Of a stretch of 64,000 nt of DNA, positions 21,420 through 33,519 are shown piece by piece. The stretch covers positions 14,198,001-14,262,000 of the forward strand of contig CP053155.1 of NCBI GenBank assembly GCA_014607495.2, in the 5' to 3' direction. Position numbers and translations under genes: made by a program. The notes beneath the pieces are model-generated. The model saw only the letters and a program-made list of their open reading frames with translations, did no database searches and had not been told where the DNA came from. This DNA is from Carposina sasakii (taxonomy: Eukaryota; Arthropoda; Insecta; Lepidoptera; Carposinidae). The first letter of the stretch is position 1, and every line of letters begins with the position of its first letter.

Positions 21420-21580
21420 CTCGTAGCTGTGTTCCCGTAATGGGGTAGCCAGAACTGCATGACTATAAAGGTGCCACGTTTGTCACAGCGGGGACAGATG
21501 TAAATGGTCGGAAACAAGTCGCTTATCGCCTGAGAGAATACCCCGAGTTCCTTAGTAGACTCCTATCTATCACAGAGTAA
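21420..21580 (+). repeat. Family D repeat
   Basis: TGTGTTCCCGTAATGGGGTA, GCCAGAACTGCATGAC, then AAGTCGCTTATCGCCTGAG and GAGTTCCTTAGTAGACTC. Confidence 0.65.
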
Positions 21581-21584
21581 ACAA

Positions 21585-22885
21585 ACGGAGAAGACATACT
21601 GCAAGCATATAAGTAGCCCAGCAACGACGTTGTCGGCGTGAACTTTTAATTTCCCGTTATTTCTTGTACCCGTGAGAGTTTCGTGAAATCCTATCTTAGT
21701 GGAATCAAGCTAAAATGCGACCAGCTATTTAGGTTTTCATGCTAATAAAATATACATAAACTCGAATAATATAACCCTCCTTCTGACGGATTCGGGTAAA
21801 AAATAGAGATTTTTCTCGTACTGCGAATCTTTCCTGCGCATATTTTCCTTTAAACACGTTATGTTACATAGTTACTTTACTACCTGAGATATATGACAGG
21901 TATATGGTATTCTAAGTTACTTAGGTACTAAATCCTATTAATATGAACGGCGTCACTAGCTATCGAGTATCGCTTGACTAAGCAGAATCGACTTAGGTCT
22001 ATGAATATTGGTTTAACGCTCCAATTTGGTGCTATATTGCAGAGACACTTTGATGACAAAATAGTGAAGATATGTGAAATCCAAGACATTGGCAGAAGCA
22101 GTACAGTTTTAGCTATGTTAAAACTTATTGGGGAGGCACACGCTGGCGATTTTCATACAACTGAGAATAGTGGCAACGCAGCCAGCATTTTAGGCACGCT
22201 ACCTAACAACGGAGACCGGTTGACCATCCTGTAAGAGTTAAAATAGTCAACCGACCTCCCATACGCACGCTATAGCCCTACGTAGTTTTAAGTTGTACAT
22301 TTACCTTAATAATACTTTTCTATCTTTGCTTAGAATAGTTAAATTTATTTATTTTGGAATTCAAAATAACAAAAAATCAACATTCATTTATAGGTACACA
22401 ACTGTTACATTCCAAATATTGCACCTGCAATATCTCTAAGTCAAAATCTAACATACATAACACATATCTACCATATTTTGATATCTATGTTTGTACATAG
22501 AAGCTGTTCGGTTAACGCCATACAGAATGTAGGTAGCCTTGTACCCATCTACTATAATTATACTATATTTGCATAGTGCACCCTTATCAAAATTAGAAGT
22601 AATCCTCATAAACTCGAGATATTGGAAGCTTCAAATAAAGGATTACTTAGCAATAAATCTCGACATTATGTTGAAACGTTGTTTAAATTTAAATCCCCGG
22701 ATAATTAAATGGCTATGATTGTCTTGTATAATAATAATATTTCCTGAACGATCGATCTCATTAATATAATGACATTCTGAATATACACTTATTATTTTAA
22801 ACCTAAAGCTATGTACACATGTTTTTGTTTTCTTAATAAATCTGCTACATTTATAAGCTTACACCACAGATAAAATACGAAGTAG
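21585..22885. other. Intron 2 sequence without recognised elements
   Basis: No repeat or exon could be assigned. An 86-codon frame at 21974-22234 starts with TTG and has no recognisable motif or splice context, so I do not call it. Confidence 0.45.
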
Positions 22886-22889
22886 CATG

Positions 22890-23130
22890 TGAAGCTAAGG
22901 GTGAAAAGGTTAATATATTTTACAGAGAACGTTAAGCATGAATGTGATGGTTATAGATAAAGGCCTAAAAAGTATTTGATGGACTGTATAAGACAAGATA
23001 TGTTAGAAACGAGATGACAGATAAAATAAGAATGAATGAAAGAAGAGTACATATTGCACCGACCCCAAGTAAATAATATGATAGGTCAGAAACAGGACAG
23101 GAAAAAGAAGAAGAAGACATGGTTTATTAA
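22890..23130 (+). mobile_element. RTE-type LINE 3' end, degenerate
   Basis: Broken frames read RPKKYLMDCIRQDM, then MKEEYILHRPQVN, the RPK..W.D.v..DM and W....adPq pattern of RTE tails. It ends in an AAGAAGAAG tail. Several stop codons interrupt it. Confidence 0.6.
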
Positions 23131-23539
23131 TAAACTACCTATATACCGTATGGTGGACCAAACAGACAGAGTGACACATTGCCACAAACGCAATCGTTTC
23201 ATTGTACAAACTAATGGCTGGATAGTGAAGCTTGTAAACTTCAATGAACCCCAATTAAGTACCCATTTAGACCAGCGCTGCGCCATCTACAAATGGACTA
23301 AGTTAGTTAGTTAATGTAAGATCTTCTAATACATGCTCTAAGATCATGAGCAAGCTTATTCTTGGTTAATCATGAGAGGTCAGCCGTCAGAGACATGTTA
23401 ATGCAATATGTACCCTTTTAGTGCTTCTAGGTTTCTGAGAAGTGAATGTGGGGAAAATAAAGCGATAAGAGAGAGCTAATCCAACAACATAGGTACATAC
23501 ATAATAATAGTCACGACAATAATGTCCAAAGAAGTAGAG

Positions 23540-23840
23540 CACCGGTATGATGAATTTGATGAGAGCGAGATGTCTCACTTTTAAACGTCAAATTCACAGA
23601 GCTATTAATAACTAGATAAACTAAGTGTATGTACTTTTCGTGTAAAAAATAGAATTAAGAATTAGAATAGACACTCGTTCTTGAGCCAGGACTGAATGAA
23701 TTAGGGCTGATAGAAGTGGTTTGCAATCCCTTTTTACACACCAAGTAGAAACACTTGCCTTGTCTAGTTATTACTTAGCTCTGTGGATTTGACGTTTAAA
23801 AGTGAGACATCTCGCTGTCACCAAATTAATCATACGGGTG
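23540..23840. mobile_element. Family H MITE, complete
   Basis: About 300 bp with inverted arms of roughly 80 bp. Left CACCGGTATGATGAATTTGA; right end inverted CACCCGTATGATTAATTTGG. GAGATGTCTCACTTTTAAAC occurs in both arms. Confidence 0.8.
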
Positions 23841-24280
23841 GAGGTGTGCAAAATTGCTCATCTATTTTGATCTTGCACGTTCACTAGCTAGATAGACTGT
23901 TAAATCTTATTTAGTTAGTGAGCCTGTCACCGGTTTTTGTCTCTACTTCACTCACCTTGCTGGTGATATCAACAAAACTGAATTGGATTTTACATACGGG
24001 ATAAATGAACAAAATTAAACATTTGTTAGTCCACGAGTGGACTAACTTTGCAAACTTTAACTAAGTAGATGTAGGAGAAGGCCCAAACAATAAAACTGTT
24101 TAACCAAAATAATAAACCCCTATTTGTGCCCTTAGTTTACCCTCATAAACCTCACGTGAGTCGGTAGCTTGATTAACGTCTTTGTAAACCTTGACAAATA
24201 TATCTGTGTTCAAACGCTCACAGTTCATAGCAGAGCCATCTATCAGACGCAAACGGAAACAAAGTCCAATACAAATCCTC

Positions 24281-24470
24281 CACCTTATTACCTATCTAGC
24301 AAAAGCAAAGTGATAGCCAAAATTGTACAAAATTCGCTGATTGTTTGTCAAATTCGTTAATTTACGTAAAATAAATTTCAAAGGAATTTTGACATTTCAA
24401 CGCGTTTTTTGTACATTTTTTGCTATCGCACTGCTCCGGCTTTACTATTGCAAATTAGGTAATCAGGTGG
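24281..24470 (+). mobile_element. Family K MITE, copy 3
   Basis: CACCTTATTACCTATCTAGC at the left and TTAGGTAATCAGGTGG at the right. It is more diverged inside than the copy at 14102. Confidence 0.7.
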
Positions 24471-25469
24471 CCTATAACGCGATGTCTTTCTTACATTAAA
24501 TGGAGTATACCTACTTTTATTGAATTTGAATTTGAAAGTGTACAAGGATCAAAATATAAGAACTAGTAGCCACTGGGGCCGGAAGCCCATTTCAACATCC
24601 TATATAAGTTTGTTAGTTTATCTCCAATAGAAATTGCTGCTGCTTAGCCGGGCCATTTATCCCAACAATCAAATCCATTACTTCTTATATCATTTCCAAG
24701 AACTAGTTTCACTGGTCTGATTTATACTTGATCTCTCTTCAAAGCGAATATGGCAATGTTACATAGCGCACATATCTTAACAAGACTGCACAGATATCAT
24801 AGCCAGTGTACTCTAAGCCACATGTACATATATCCAGTACTTGTACCGTACAATGTCAGTACTGTACACACCCTTACGTATAATCCCGCAAGCTCACAGT
24901 CACCTCCAAGAAGGAAGAGTAAAAGGAGGTACTTAACCTAACCTTAGCTAACGTCGGTGATAGTGCGTAACTACGAGCATTGGATAATTCCGCGTATCTG
25001 GCACGCGTAGCTAATTTATGTTTTCGCATTCAATCCGCACTAAGACTTGATTGGCTGCCACTATGTTGATGTAATTTCTCAATACAAGAAATAGAACGCA
25101 TAAATAATTACTTGTGTAAAAATGTGCCTAAAATCAGTTGAACTAAGAAACTTACCCAGTTTTAACCTACCCCTGTAAAAAAAGATCTATTGCAGTTACG
25201 TGGACTTTATGTAAGGTAGATTCGCGGATTTGTACTATCCCTGACGCTAACCATCTTACATAACCACAGAACATAACCAGAGAGAGAGAAAGCCCCAATG
25301 ATTACCGGAACGTAACAAATGACAAGATACATCGAATAAATGATTATGTATTTGTTTTCATAGAAGTCATCATAACGATAAAAATCAAATCTTAGCCAGT
25401 GATTCATTACGTATCATCTCAACTATGAGAAGTCCACTGCTGAACATAAGGCTACCCTAATGACCATAC

Positions 25470-25715
25470 GCCGCGTGGTGCCGGCAGAGTAGAGTTTGTA
25501 CCACCCCTGTGTCTGCCCGTGGGTATCGTACGAGGCGATTAAGGGTTTCCGGGTGGTAGGCAGCAGCGCCTCCCGTACTGACAACATACGAGTAGTCCGA
25601 AAATCACCCTGCGGTCACCGACCCGCCTGCCCAGCGTGGTGACTATGGACAAAACTCCTTTGTAGCAGTAGCCTTGTGGCGTGCCCTGGGGGAGGAAGAA
25701 TAACCATACAGCACC
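25470..25715 (+). repeat. Family C repeat
   Basis: CGCGTGGTGCCGGCAGAGTA, GGGTATCGTACGAGGCGATT, CAGCGTGGTGACTATGG and GTGCCCTGGGGGAGG. The distal GATGAT tail is lost. An RTE-like relic, GAGAAGTCCACTGCTGAACA, precedes it at about 25428. Confidence 0.75.
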
Positions 25716-26071
25716 AATATGCATCCAGCAATCCTAAATAAATCGTCCATTCGCATATGTCCATCCCACGCTACATTTTTCGGTGCGTGGTCTCCACTTT
25801 TGGTATTTATTTATCTGTATTACAGCAATTGATATTTATACATACAGCGCTCTATATTCTATATTGGCAGCCGCAAGTCTATACTTCATATCCTCTTTGT
25901 CCTTTCTCAATGGTCTCCGGTAATGAATCCCGCCGGAGGCCCTGCTATTGGATTAATTAACTTTATTGCGCCTCACGTATTATTTTATTTACTGGCGATC
26001 CGTCCTCGATTTGTTCAATCAAAATCGATTCTGCTAAGATGTGGGACCCATAATGTATCTATGCATTTTAT

Positions 26072-26310
26072 TACTAGTAGACGCCCGCGACTTCGTCCGC
26101 GTGGACTGCAGAAAAAACAAAATATCGAAATTATCCGGGATAAAAATATTTTCCCGGGATAAAAAGTAGCCTATGTGTTAATCCAGGGTGTCAGCTAACT
26201 CCATACTTACCAAATTCTATTAAAATCGCTCCAGTCGTTTTTACGTGAAAGAGTAACAAACATCCATCCATCCATACTTACAAACTTTTGTATTTATAAT
26301 ATTAGTAGGA
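26072..26310 (+). mobile_element. Family G repeat, well preserved
   Basis: Begins CTAGTAGACGCCCGCGACTT and carries CGAAATTATCCGGGATAAAA and the CAGGGTGTCAGCTAACTCC box. It ends TTTATAATATTAGTAGGAT. Confidence 0.8.
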
Positions 26311-26344
26311 TATTAAATTAATATTAAAATTATATTACATTACG

Positions 26345-26669
26345 TACCATCGAAAGTAAGTTTATGCCAAAAAAATGCTGGGAAACGATGTAAATTTGTT
26401 TGAATTTTTTTTTAATTACTTGATCGGGCAAAATTTGTAGTGTGCAGTGTTTATGCTAGTTTTCATAGACAGATATTAATATTTCTCGTTAAAAAATCTT
26501 GCTACGCGCGTCTGCATTTATTCAGAAAAATGCAATCTATTTACTCAACTTTGGACCCTAAAATCTACGGAACCAGACATTTCCCAAGTATACTTCCATG
26601 GAGAAAATGATCGTGATGATGAGGAGATTCCGTTGTTTTAGGGAACGTTGACGACCAGAAATCACCCTG
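26345..26669 (+). mobile_element. Family A MITE, left end lost
   Basis: Starts within the family at AAAGTAAGTTTATGCC and ends AGAAATCACCCTG before TA. It overlaps none of exon 2, which lies about 250 bp further on. Confidence 0.75.
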
Positions 26670-26914
26670 TATTCTATCAAAGTTACATGTCGATGCGTTT
26701 GCTCCCGTAAAGCACGTAAAACCATTGGTCCTGTTAATCCTCTCTGATCTCTTTCCGGTCGTATCGGCGTTCCGTTCCATCGTACTATGAGAGAGCACCT
26801 GTGTTTGCGCACACATCTCCCGCGTTATTGGCTTATCCCCATTCAGATTGGCCTCATGAACGAAATTCGTTCTGAAACATTAAATTATTAATATTATATC
26901 ATATAGCTACTTAC

Positions 26915-27066
26915 ATGATAATGCAGCACGCACACCGCAACCAGCAGCAGCAAGGTACAGAACAGCGTGACGCTGAGCGCTGACACGAAGAGCGCATGTT
27001 TCAAGCGGATACAGTAGCGTCGGTACAGCGCTTCTAGCTCCAACTCTGCCTCCTCTCCTTCTTCTT
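26915..27066 (-). CDS. Adenylyl cyclase-like gene, coding exon 2 (TM1)
   Basis: This exon is 152 bp. Two bases complete the codon split by exon 1, then come 50 codons ending at a codon boundary. The acceptor is a strong TTTTCCTCTCTCCGCAG| with CTAAT upstream, and the donor is CAT|GTAAGT. It encodes an acidic run (EEGEEAELELEA), then LYRRYCIRLKHAL, then a hydrophobic segment at residues about 36-59 ending VCVLHYH. In metazoan membrane adenylyl cyclases a short LE.LY.RY..RL motif directly precedes TM1. That is the best family match here, recalled rather than computed. Phase 1 in and phase 0 out agree with exons 1 and 3. Confidence 0.82.
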
Positions 27067-27234
27067 CTGCGGAGAGAGGAAAATATATTTTGGATATATA
27101 TTAGATTATAGGGCAGATAATGCTTTTTGAACGTTTGCGTATTTGAGATCCAGCAGTTATGGCTGACCAATAATATATTAAACTGCTATGTGGCTGGTTA
27201 CCCCAAATTGGTAGTGTTGTGAGTTGTGAGAGGT

Positions 27235-27282
27235 GTTCTTGAAATTGGGTAGCCAGAACTCCAGAATCATAAAGGAGATCCA
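27235..27282 (+). repeat. Family D fragment
   Basis: GGTAGCCAGAACTCCAGAAT, then CATAAAGGAGATCCAACA. Confidence 0.55.
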
Positions 27283-28745
27283 ACATATATAACCGACAAA
27301 TAAAAGGGCTTCGGCGCAACAAATTTAACATAATAATATGTAGATTGTTAAAACTATGGGTATCTAGTTAGCAATTTTAGGAAATATAATATACTTGCCT
27401 AAGTTTTATTTTATGAATTTTTATTGAATATAAAGTAATATAATTGAATATAAAGTAGTATTATGAAGTTTTATTGAATATAAACGAATTTTATGACCAT
27501 TTTATCAGCATTTAGTATAATGGCAATAATAACCTTTGTTCAAGCGAGTTTATACGGCTTCAATAATTTTACTGCTTTAGCCCGCCTGGGAAAGCCATGA
27601 AAATAATCTAAAGTCACTCCGATAAAAAAGAAATTCTGGTTTTATATGAAACGAAAGAAAGCTAGATCTTAGTGATTTTTATACTTATACATACAAATGG
27701 CTATGTTCTCAAAAATGTTGTAGCTAGTATGTTGTAGTCATTCACGACATTCCTAAATTGCGTTTTTCTATGCACTTGGTACAAAATTTGAATGGAATAG
27801 GAGTAGCCGTCCATACCATGTCCGCGCCTGACGCCATTTATGTGTGGTCTGCGCCTTAGACTCAAAAGTGCAAAGCCGGGGCGGATCACTAATTCCCAAT
27901 TTATAATAAAAAAAAAAATAATAATAAGACATTAAAATACGGTACAAAAGTTAGGTAAAAGAGATACAAAGTAAAAGTTTTCCACGCACGTAACTTTATA
28001 TTATACTCGCAAAGGTTCTCAGACGTATATTTAGGACCGTTAAAATCAAACTTTTAATTTTAAACCTTTGAAAAAACCTTTTATCACATTTTCAACCTTT
28101 TATTTCAATTTATATTAAGATGATGTGAGTTTTTTAAACAACTTCTTATGCGGTTTACGCAATATACATAAATAGGCAAAGTAAGTACATGCTACGTAAG
28201 CTCGGCTTTGCATTTGTCTGGGTGTACATAGATACGATGTTGCATATTTGACTATTAATAAAATTTCTAGACTGAAAGATTATATTATGTAATGTTTTGC
28301 CTTGTTTTGCTAATTTTGTATAACAAAAGTATAAATGTATCTAACAGCGAAAAATCATTTTCTGCCTGTCTGTCTGTTACATATCTGTTCGATGCAGTCC
28401 CTGACAAGAATCGAACCTGCGCGGTCCGATTTGCGACGTTTAACCCATTGAGGTGTTAACGAAAAAAAATAGAAATTTATGAAAGATTTCTTTCTTTGTT
28501 GACTAAACAAGTCCCCACGTATGACAAAAAAACAGTAGGTATATATCCATTTTGATTGAGCGGATTGAGGGCGATCGTAAAGTTCTAAATAAAAGTGAAC
28601 TACAATTGGAAAAACTTGCTATTCAAAGTAATCTAACTTTTATCAGTTTTCGTATAGTCACGATCGAATAGACCCCAAGTAATAATCTATTCGTATCTAT
28701 TCACTGGCTAATGCACTTTGTTATTTGGCTTTCTAAATGTGAGTT
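27283..28745. other. Intron 1 sequence, one tRNA-like scrap
   Basis: No exon seen. Near 28395-28465, CAAGAATCGAACCTGCGCGG read on the minus strand gives a B-box-like GGTTCGATTCT with a possible A-box-like stretch. It is too degenerate to name. Confidence 0.4.
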
Positions 28746-28748
28746 CCC

Positions 28749-28884
28749 ACGGTGCGTGCTTTCGCAGACGGGCGCGGACGCGCCGACGGCTACGGACGGA
28801 CGCGTCTGCATTACCACGAACGCTCCGTTTCCCACGATCCGTGGTGCGGGCTGGTGCGCGTCCGTCCGTAATATCACGCACCGT
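28749..28884. mobile_element. GC-rich MITE-like element
   Basis: ACGGTGCGTG at the left and CACGCACCGT at the right are inverted copies. Repeated GGACGGACGCG/CGCGTCCGTCC motifs lie inside. About 136 bp and strikingly GC-rich against its AT-rich surroundings. Confidence 0.65.
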
Positions 28885-29231
28885 ATACCTACATCTACTA
28901 TATGTAACCTGCGACTGTTATAAAAATCAATTTTTATAAAATCATTGCCGAGGGTAAAGTAACCCTATGTTATTCCATTTCAATCCCATTATATCAACTT
29001 TAAAGATTAATTACTGCGACCTCGTCAGCATAAACTTTGGAAATACCGTTCTCTACGTACCTTAAATTACCACCGTTTGCAAGGAACATACACCAAAAAT
29101 TCCATAATCTATTTTAGCTAAATGCTCTCTATTGATCAGAGTAACAGTAAAGTGTGAATTTTAAATACATCGATGATATATTAGTCCTTAGAAAGATCAA
29201 AACCTATTTTTATTGAAATTTATCTGATGTA

Positions 29232-29334
29232 GCCTAATCTGATGCGGCTTCATTAGAATACTGCACCTCCTTCCATGCACATAGTAAGATTCGACTAAAG
29301 AACTCGAGCAGTCTCTCAGGCGACAAGCTAGCAA
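29232..29334 (-). repeat. Family D fragment
   Basis: GATGCGGCTTCATTAGAATA and GCGACAAGCTAGCAACTTAT mark the reverse orientation of the family's right half. It joins a family C copy at 29335. Confidence 0.6.
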
Positions 29335-29545
29335 CTTATCACGCCACAAGGCTACTGTCACAGGGGGTGTGCCCATAGTCACCACGCTGGGCAGGCGGGT
29401 TGGTGACCGCAGTGTGATTTTCGGACTATGTTGTCAGGCGCTGCTGCCCACCTCCCGGAAACCCTTTATCGCCTCGTACGATACCCACGGGCAGGCAGGG
29501 GTGGTACAGACTGTACTCTGCCGGCACCACGCGCCAGTATGTATA
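29335..29545 (-). repeat. Family C repeat
   Basis: CACCACGCTGGGCAGGCGGG, GCCCACCTCCCGGAAACCCT and GTACTCTGCCGGCACCACGC. Minus orientation; the GATGAT end is missing. Confidence 0.75.
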
Positions 29546-29554
29546 ATGCAGATT

Positions 29555-29725
29555 TTTTTTTTATAATTAATAGGCTTACGCTTGAGCACAACGCGCCTGA
29601 TGGTAAGCACCGTTGCAGTCTAAGATGGAGCGCGCTTGCCTAAAAGAAACCGGCGACTTGAAGACCGCCATGGGGACCAGGGATTCAGGCAGGGAGTTCC
29701 AAGCTTGGCCGTTCGCACTATGAAT
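29555..29725 (+). repeat. Family L repeat
   Basis: AATAGGCTTACGCTTGAGCA, CGCCTGATGGTAAGCACCG and CAGTCTAAGATGGAGCGCGC. The first 100 bp recur inverted at 58200. Reminiscent of a LINE 3' region; class not settled. Confidence 0.55.
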
Positions 29726-29964
29726 CATTCCAAGATGAAATTATATATAATCTCAGGACTTCGAATCTCAGTCATAACCGCAAAAGACGGTCCTTCGTAA
29801 ATATACCTGTTCGATACCCTTGTTGGGACCATTGGATAGTATCGATCATTCATTGGTGGCATGTGGGTTAGTTCCACAGCATGTACGAGTGGTACCTGAG
29901 GTTAGGGCGCATTAACTATGAATGTAGAATATATATAAATATACATCCTGTATATATATATATT

Positions 29965-30090
29965 ACTTCACTAGATTACATCAGTTGCACCCGCGTAGAT
30001 GTCGTAAGAGTCGACTAAGGAACACGGGCTAAGCTAGAAACTGTCACTGATTTTATCCCCATCCATCCCCTCTATGCTAAGCTAGGTTGT
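29965..30090 (-). repeat. Family D fragment
   Basis: Reverse-orientation markers CACTAGATTACATCAGTTGC and GTCGTAAGAGTCGACTAAGG, then AAGCTAGAAACTGTCACTG. Confidence 0.6.
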
Positions 30091-30776
30091 GCAATCTCCT
30101 TTAAAAGCTGTTGTAAACCCTCATCACGAGAGATGACATCGAAAATCCGTAACAAAAAAAATTGGAAAAACTCCGTCCTTTTTGCCACACATTGGTGAAC
30201 TTTGCTGATAACGAACAAAGTTATTTCGGAAGGCGTAATGAATGTCCCATACATTTTTTACGAGAATACCCGACACCCAGACCCGTCTGCCCATGAAAAA
30301 TGAATACAGAGGAGATGCACAAAGTAGAGTAGGCAGCGTAGTATGAGCCAATCATTAGCTAATATTTGCCAAGATCCTTTAACCTATTGCAGTCCACTGC
30401 CTATCGCTCTCCAGCACTATTTTCTTTGAACGTTGATAACAACTAAGGAATCTACCTATACAAGGTGTAACAAAATGGTATGTTACGCTAAATGCTAATG
30501 AAATACTAGGAAAATGTAACAATGATAGGCTAAGGAAAGACTATCAATATTACATTGCGACCGTAAATGCAGGCTATGCTACCCTACTGGCAGATCAACG
30601 AACAGCCCACACCGCTGATCTAAGAGACCTGTAATTTGGACGATGTGTTCTTTGTATGGCATAGGACTCCGATAAAACACGATTTCTGGAAATTTTCACG
30701 GGAACGGGATATTGGATTTTATAGTTCACGCGAACAACATCGTGGGCGTCCGCTAATTTATGTATACAGGGTGTAA

Positions 30777-31240
30777 AAAGACGATGTTTTGTTTAATACC
30801 TCGTATTCTTACGATCATTTTCTTATATGGAACCAAACCTGGGAAACGACAAAAAAATTATGAAAAGTACTGTCATTTTATTGAAAGCAATGTATTCGTT
30901 TGATGCGCAAAGTACAAATTTACCTACAAAACTAACATTACAATATTCACTATGGGTGCGCCCACCACCGGGCCCTACACCCTCCACTTCCGAATTGTAA
31001 CACCTAATACAATTTCATTTATTAACATTACAATATTTTGACATGGTATCTTTGAAAAAAATGTTTGTTAACCGATTTCAGATAAATTTATGTAAAAAAA
31101 AATGATAATATTAATGTAACTTTGGACCTCAATATTTTGGAAACCCGTAGTTTCCCAGGGGTGCTTCCATAGAAAAAATGATTGTGATGTTACAAAGTAC
31201 ACGAGGTATTAAAAGAACAAAGTTGTCTTTTTACACCCGG
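30777..31240. mobile_element. Family B MITE, copy 2
   Basis: TA-flanked, CAGGGTGTAAAAAGACGATG at the left and, inverted, CCGGGTGTAAAAAGACAACT at the right. A short GC-rich insert (CCACCACCGGGCCC) sits near 30965. Confidence 0.8.
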
Positions 31241-31709
31241 TATATGTCGTGGCCAAATCTATTCAACCTAAACTCCTGAATGACGGATCAAAGCTCAGCC
31301 TTTAGGCTACTTTACTACTGTAGTTTAGTAGGTTCCTACTGACAGTCTAGTAGGTGACAGTTGTGTTATTTATATTAATTAATGATTTTCTGAAATTCAC
31401 ATGGAAATTCTATACTTTACGCGAATGATGTCGTGGGTTCATATGAATAATTTTTATAAAGTCTGTTTCATGCTATGTCCTGTTCATCCTTCCTTAATGG
31501 CTCTGTCCCTGATTTTATTTTAATCCCTTATTGATAGGTATCGCTTTAACGTAATTTCCTCAGTTGTCATCCCTGAAAGCTTTTCGAGAGGTTTTTACGA
31601 GTAGGCAATAATGTAAAATGGGCTGATTGTATTCGTAAATACACAACGTTATCGCATTGCGAAAATTCGTAAAAAAATTTGCAGTAATAAGGCATCATCA
31701 CATATGGGT

Positions 31710-31885
31710 GTCTTCACACAATGGGGTGGCCAGAATTGCAGGGTCATAAAGGAGATCCTACAGCCACGTTTGGTAAAGCGGGGCAAATGTTAATAGTCAG
31801 TGACAAGTTGCTAGCTTATAATAACCCGTGAGCAAGCTTGAGTTCCTAAGTTGACTCTTCGTTGACATTCACGGAAGGATATATA
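31710..31885 (+). repeat. Family D repeat
   Basis: GGGGTGGCCAGAATTGCAGG, AGGAGATCCTACAGCCACG and GACAAGTTGCTAGCTTATA. Confidence 0.65.
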
Positions 31886-31931
31886 ATATTATAGAAATCT
31901 TACATAGCTTACAGTAATTTTATTACCTACC

Positions 31932-32190
31932 TAGCCCTGAGAAGTCCACTGTTGGACATAGGCCTCCCCCAACAACCTCCACTCCGACCGGTCGGAAGCA
32001 GCCTGCATCCAACCGACGCCCGCGACCTTGGCCAGGTCGTCCGTCCACCTCGCGGGTGGCCTTCCCACACTGCGTTCGCCGATACGTGGTATCCACTCTA
32101 GAACTTTCCGACTCCATCGGCCATCAGTTCATCGAGCTATGTGCTCTGTCCATTGCCACTTTAGCTTGCTGGACCATTGAGCTAATTAAT
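31932..32190 (-). mobile_element. RTE-type LINE 3' end
   Basis: Same tail as 826-1112: CCGGTCGGAAGCAGCCTGCA and CACCTCGCGGGTGGCC read back into the KLKWQW and WTDDLAKV coding end. It lacks a simple-repeat tail. Confidence 0.75.
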
Positions 32191-32734
32191 TAACTACTTA
32201 AATAGACACAATACGTATTATTCATTTTCTACGCTCGTAATTGCTTGTTTGAATTATCTTATTTGAAAGTCTACGAGTAGCTACTACGAGTTTTGCTACG
32301 AACGACTACGAATGCCTACGAAATTCATCACGGCTACAAAAATAAATACTTTCAAAATATAGACTGCCTGATACAAACAACCCATATAAAGCTTAGATCT
32401 AATGAAAAATCAATAGAAAAACTTTAACATTCGCTTGAATTGCGTAGTATTATTATATTTTTTCTTCTTTAGCCATATTTTTTATGTAAATAGCCATGAA
32501 CTCAATTATAATAAGTAATTTTGTTATAAATTGTAATTTTAGTATCTCATTCGCGATTCTGCAGTTCTGTCTAACCCATTTCTTGGTGATACAGATATTA
32601 CTTCACCCCACTGATATTAAAATCGCCCACTATTAAGAAGATGTGCACAAAATTAGATAGGTAGGTACTCAAAATCTGTTTATTATTGCAGACAAAGACA
32701 AATTATTTCATTTGTTAGATTGGTCGCTTGGTGC

Positions 32735-32985
32735 CGGCAGAGTAGAATTCTTACTACCCCATGTCTGCCCGTGGGTATCGTACGAGGCGATTAAGGGTTT
32801 CCGGGAGGTTGGCAGCAGCGCCTCTCGTATTGACAACATAGTCCAAAATACAAACTGCGGTCACCAACCCGCCTGCCCATTGTGGTGACTATGGGCAAAT
32901 AACCCCCATGGCAGTCTCGTGGCGTGCCCTGGGGGAGGACTACGTCCAGCAGTGGACTGCAATAGGCTGATGATGATGATTAGAT
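32735..32985 (+). repeat. Family C repeat, complete
   Basis: From GGTGCCGGCAGAGTAGAATT through GCAGCAGCGCCTCTCG to CAGTGGACTGCAATAGGCTG with a GATGATGATGAT tail. This is the reference copy for the family. The 3' end resembles RTE, so it is either an RTE 3' end or a SINE using RTE machinery. Confidence 0.8.
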
Positions 32986-33304
32986 TCAAAAACAATTCTG
33001 TCACTTCAGATTCTCTATTATACCTTGTATATGATTTATTTACAAAAAATCATATAAACCGTATTTGCCCCTTTATTGACAATAGATTTTGACTTCCAAT
33101 CGCGCAAGGTAATCTACCATACTCGTACACATTACATTGCATGCCTTTTTTTGATCGCATTTCCACACGATTTCTCTTTCGCCCTTATATATTAAACTGG
33201 CACGCATTGGGGCGTGAAATTATTTCCATTTTTAGAGGTCCATAGTAAAATAAATAATATCGCTAATATGTACGCGATTTTTTGTCATAAATAACATATA
33301 TTTA

Positions 33305-33385
33305 CACGGCTGTGTTCCCGTAAAAGGGTGGCCAGAACTGATCAAGAGCAAGGTTTTAAAGGAAATCCCACAGCCACTTATCTGG
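33305..33385 (+). repeat. Family D fragment
   Basis: CTGTGTTCCCGTAAAAGGGT, GGCCAGAACTGATC and AAATCCCACAGCCAC. Confidence 0.55.
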
Positions 33386-33409
33386 TGGAAAAGCAGACAA
33401 AGTCGGACA

Positions 33410-33500
33410 CTTACATCGATATTCATGATATCAATATTTGCCCCTACCAGGGTACGAACCCAGGATCTTCGGCGAGTCCGTCCTAACAAGAGTCCGTTTC
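33410..33500 (-). mobile_element. SINE head fragment
   Basis: On the minus strand GATCCTGGGTTCGTACCCTG is a B box with flanking stem. GGTAGGGGCAAATATTGATA follows, as at the head-body joint of the SINE at 41607. Confidence 0.6.
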
Positions 33501-33519
33501 ATAGAATAAATCCAATTCA

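Noticed and set aside
23036..23314. 92-codon plus-strand open frame
   Set aside because: Begins inside a degenerate RTE tail and continues through its AAG tail into unique sequence.
26558..26816. Two overlapping 83- and 84-codon frames
   Set aside because: They lie over the right end of a family A MITE plus unique flank, and the same frames recur in other MITE copies.
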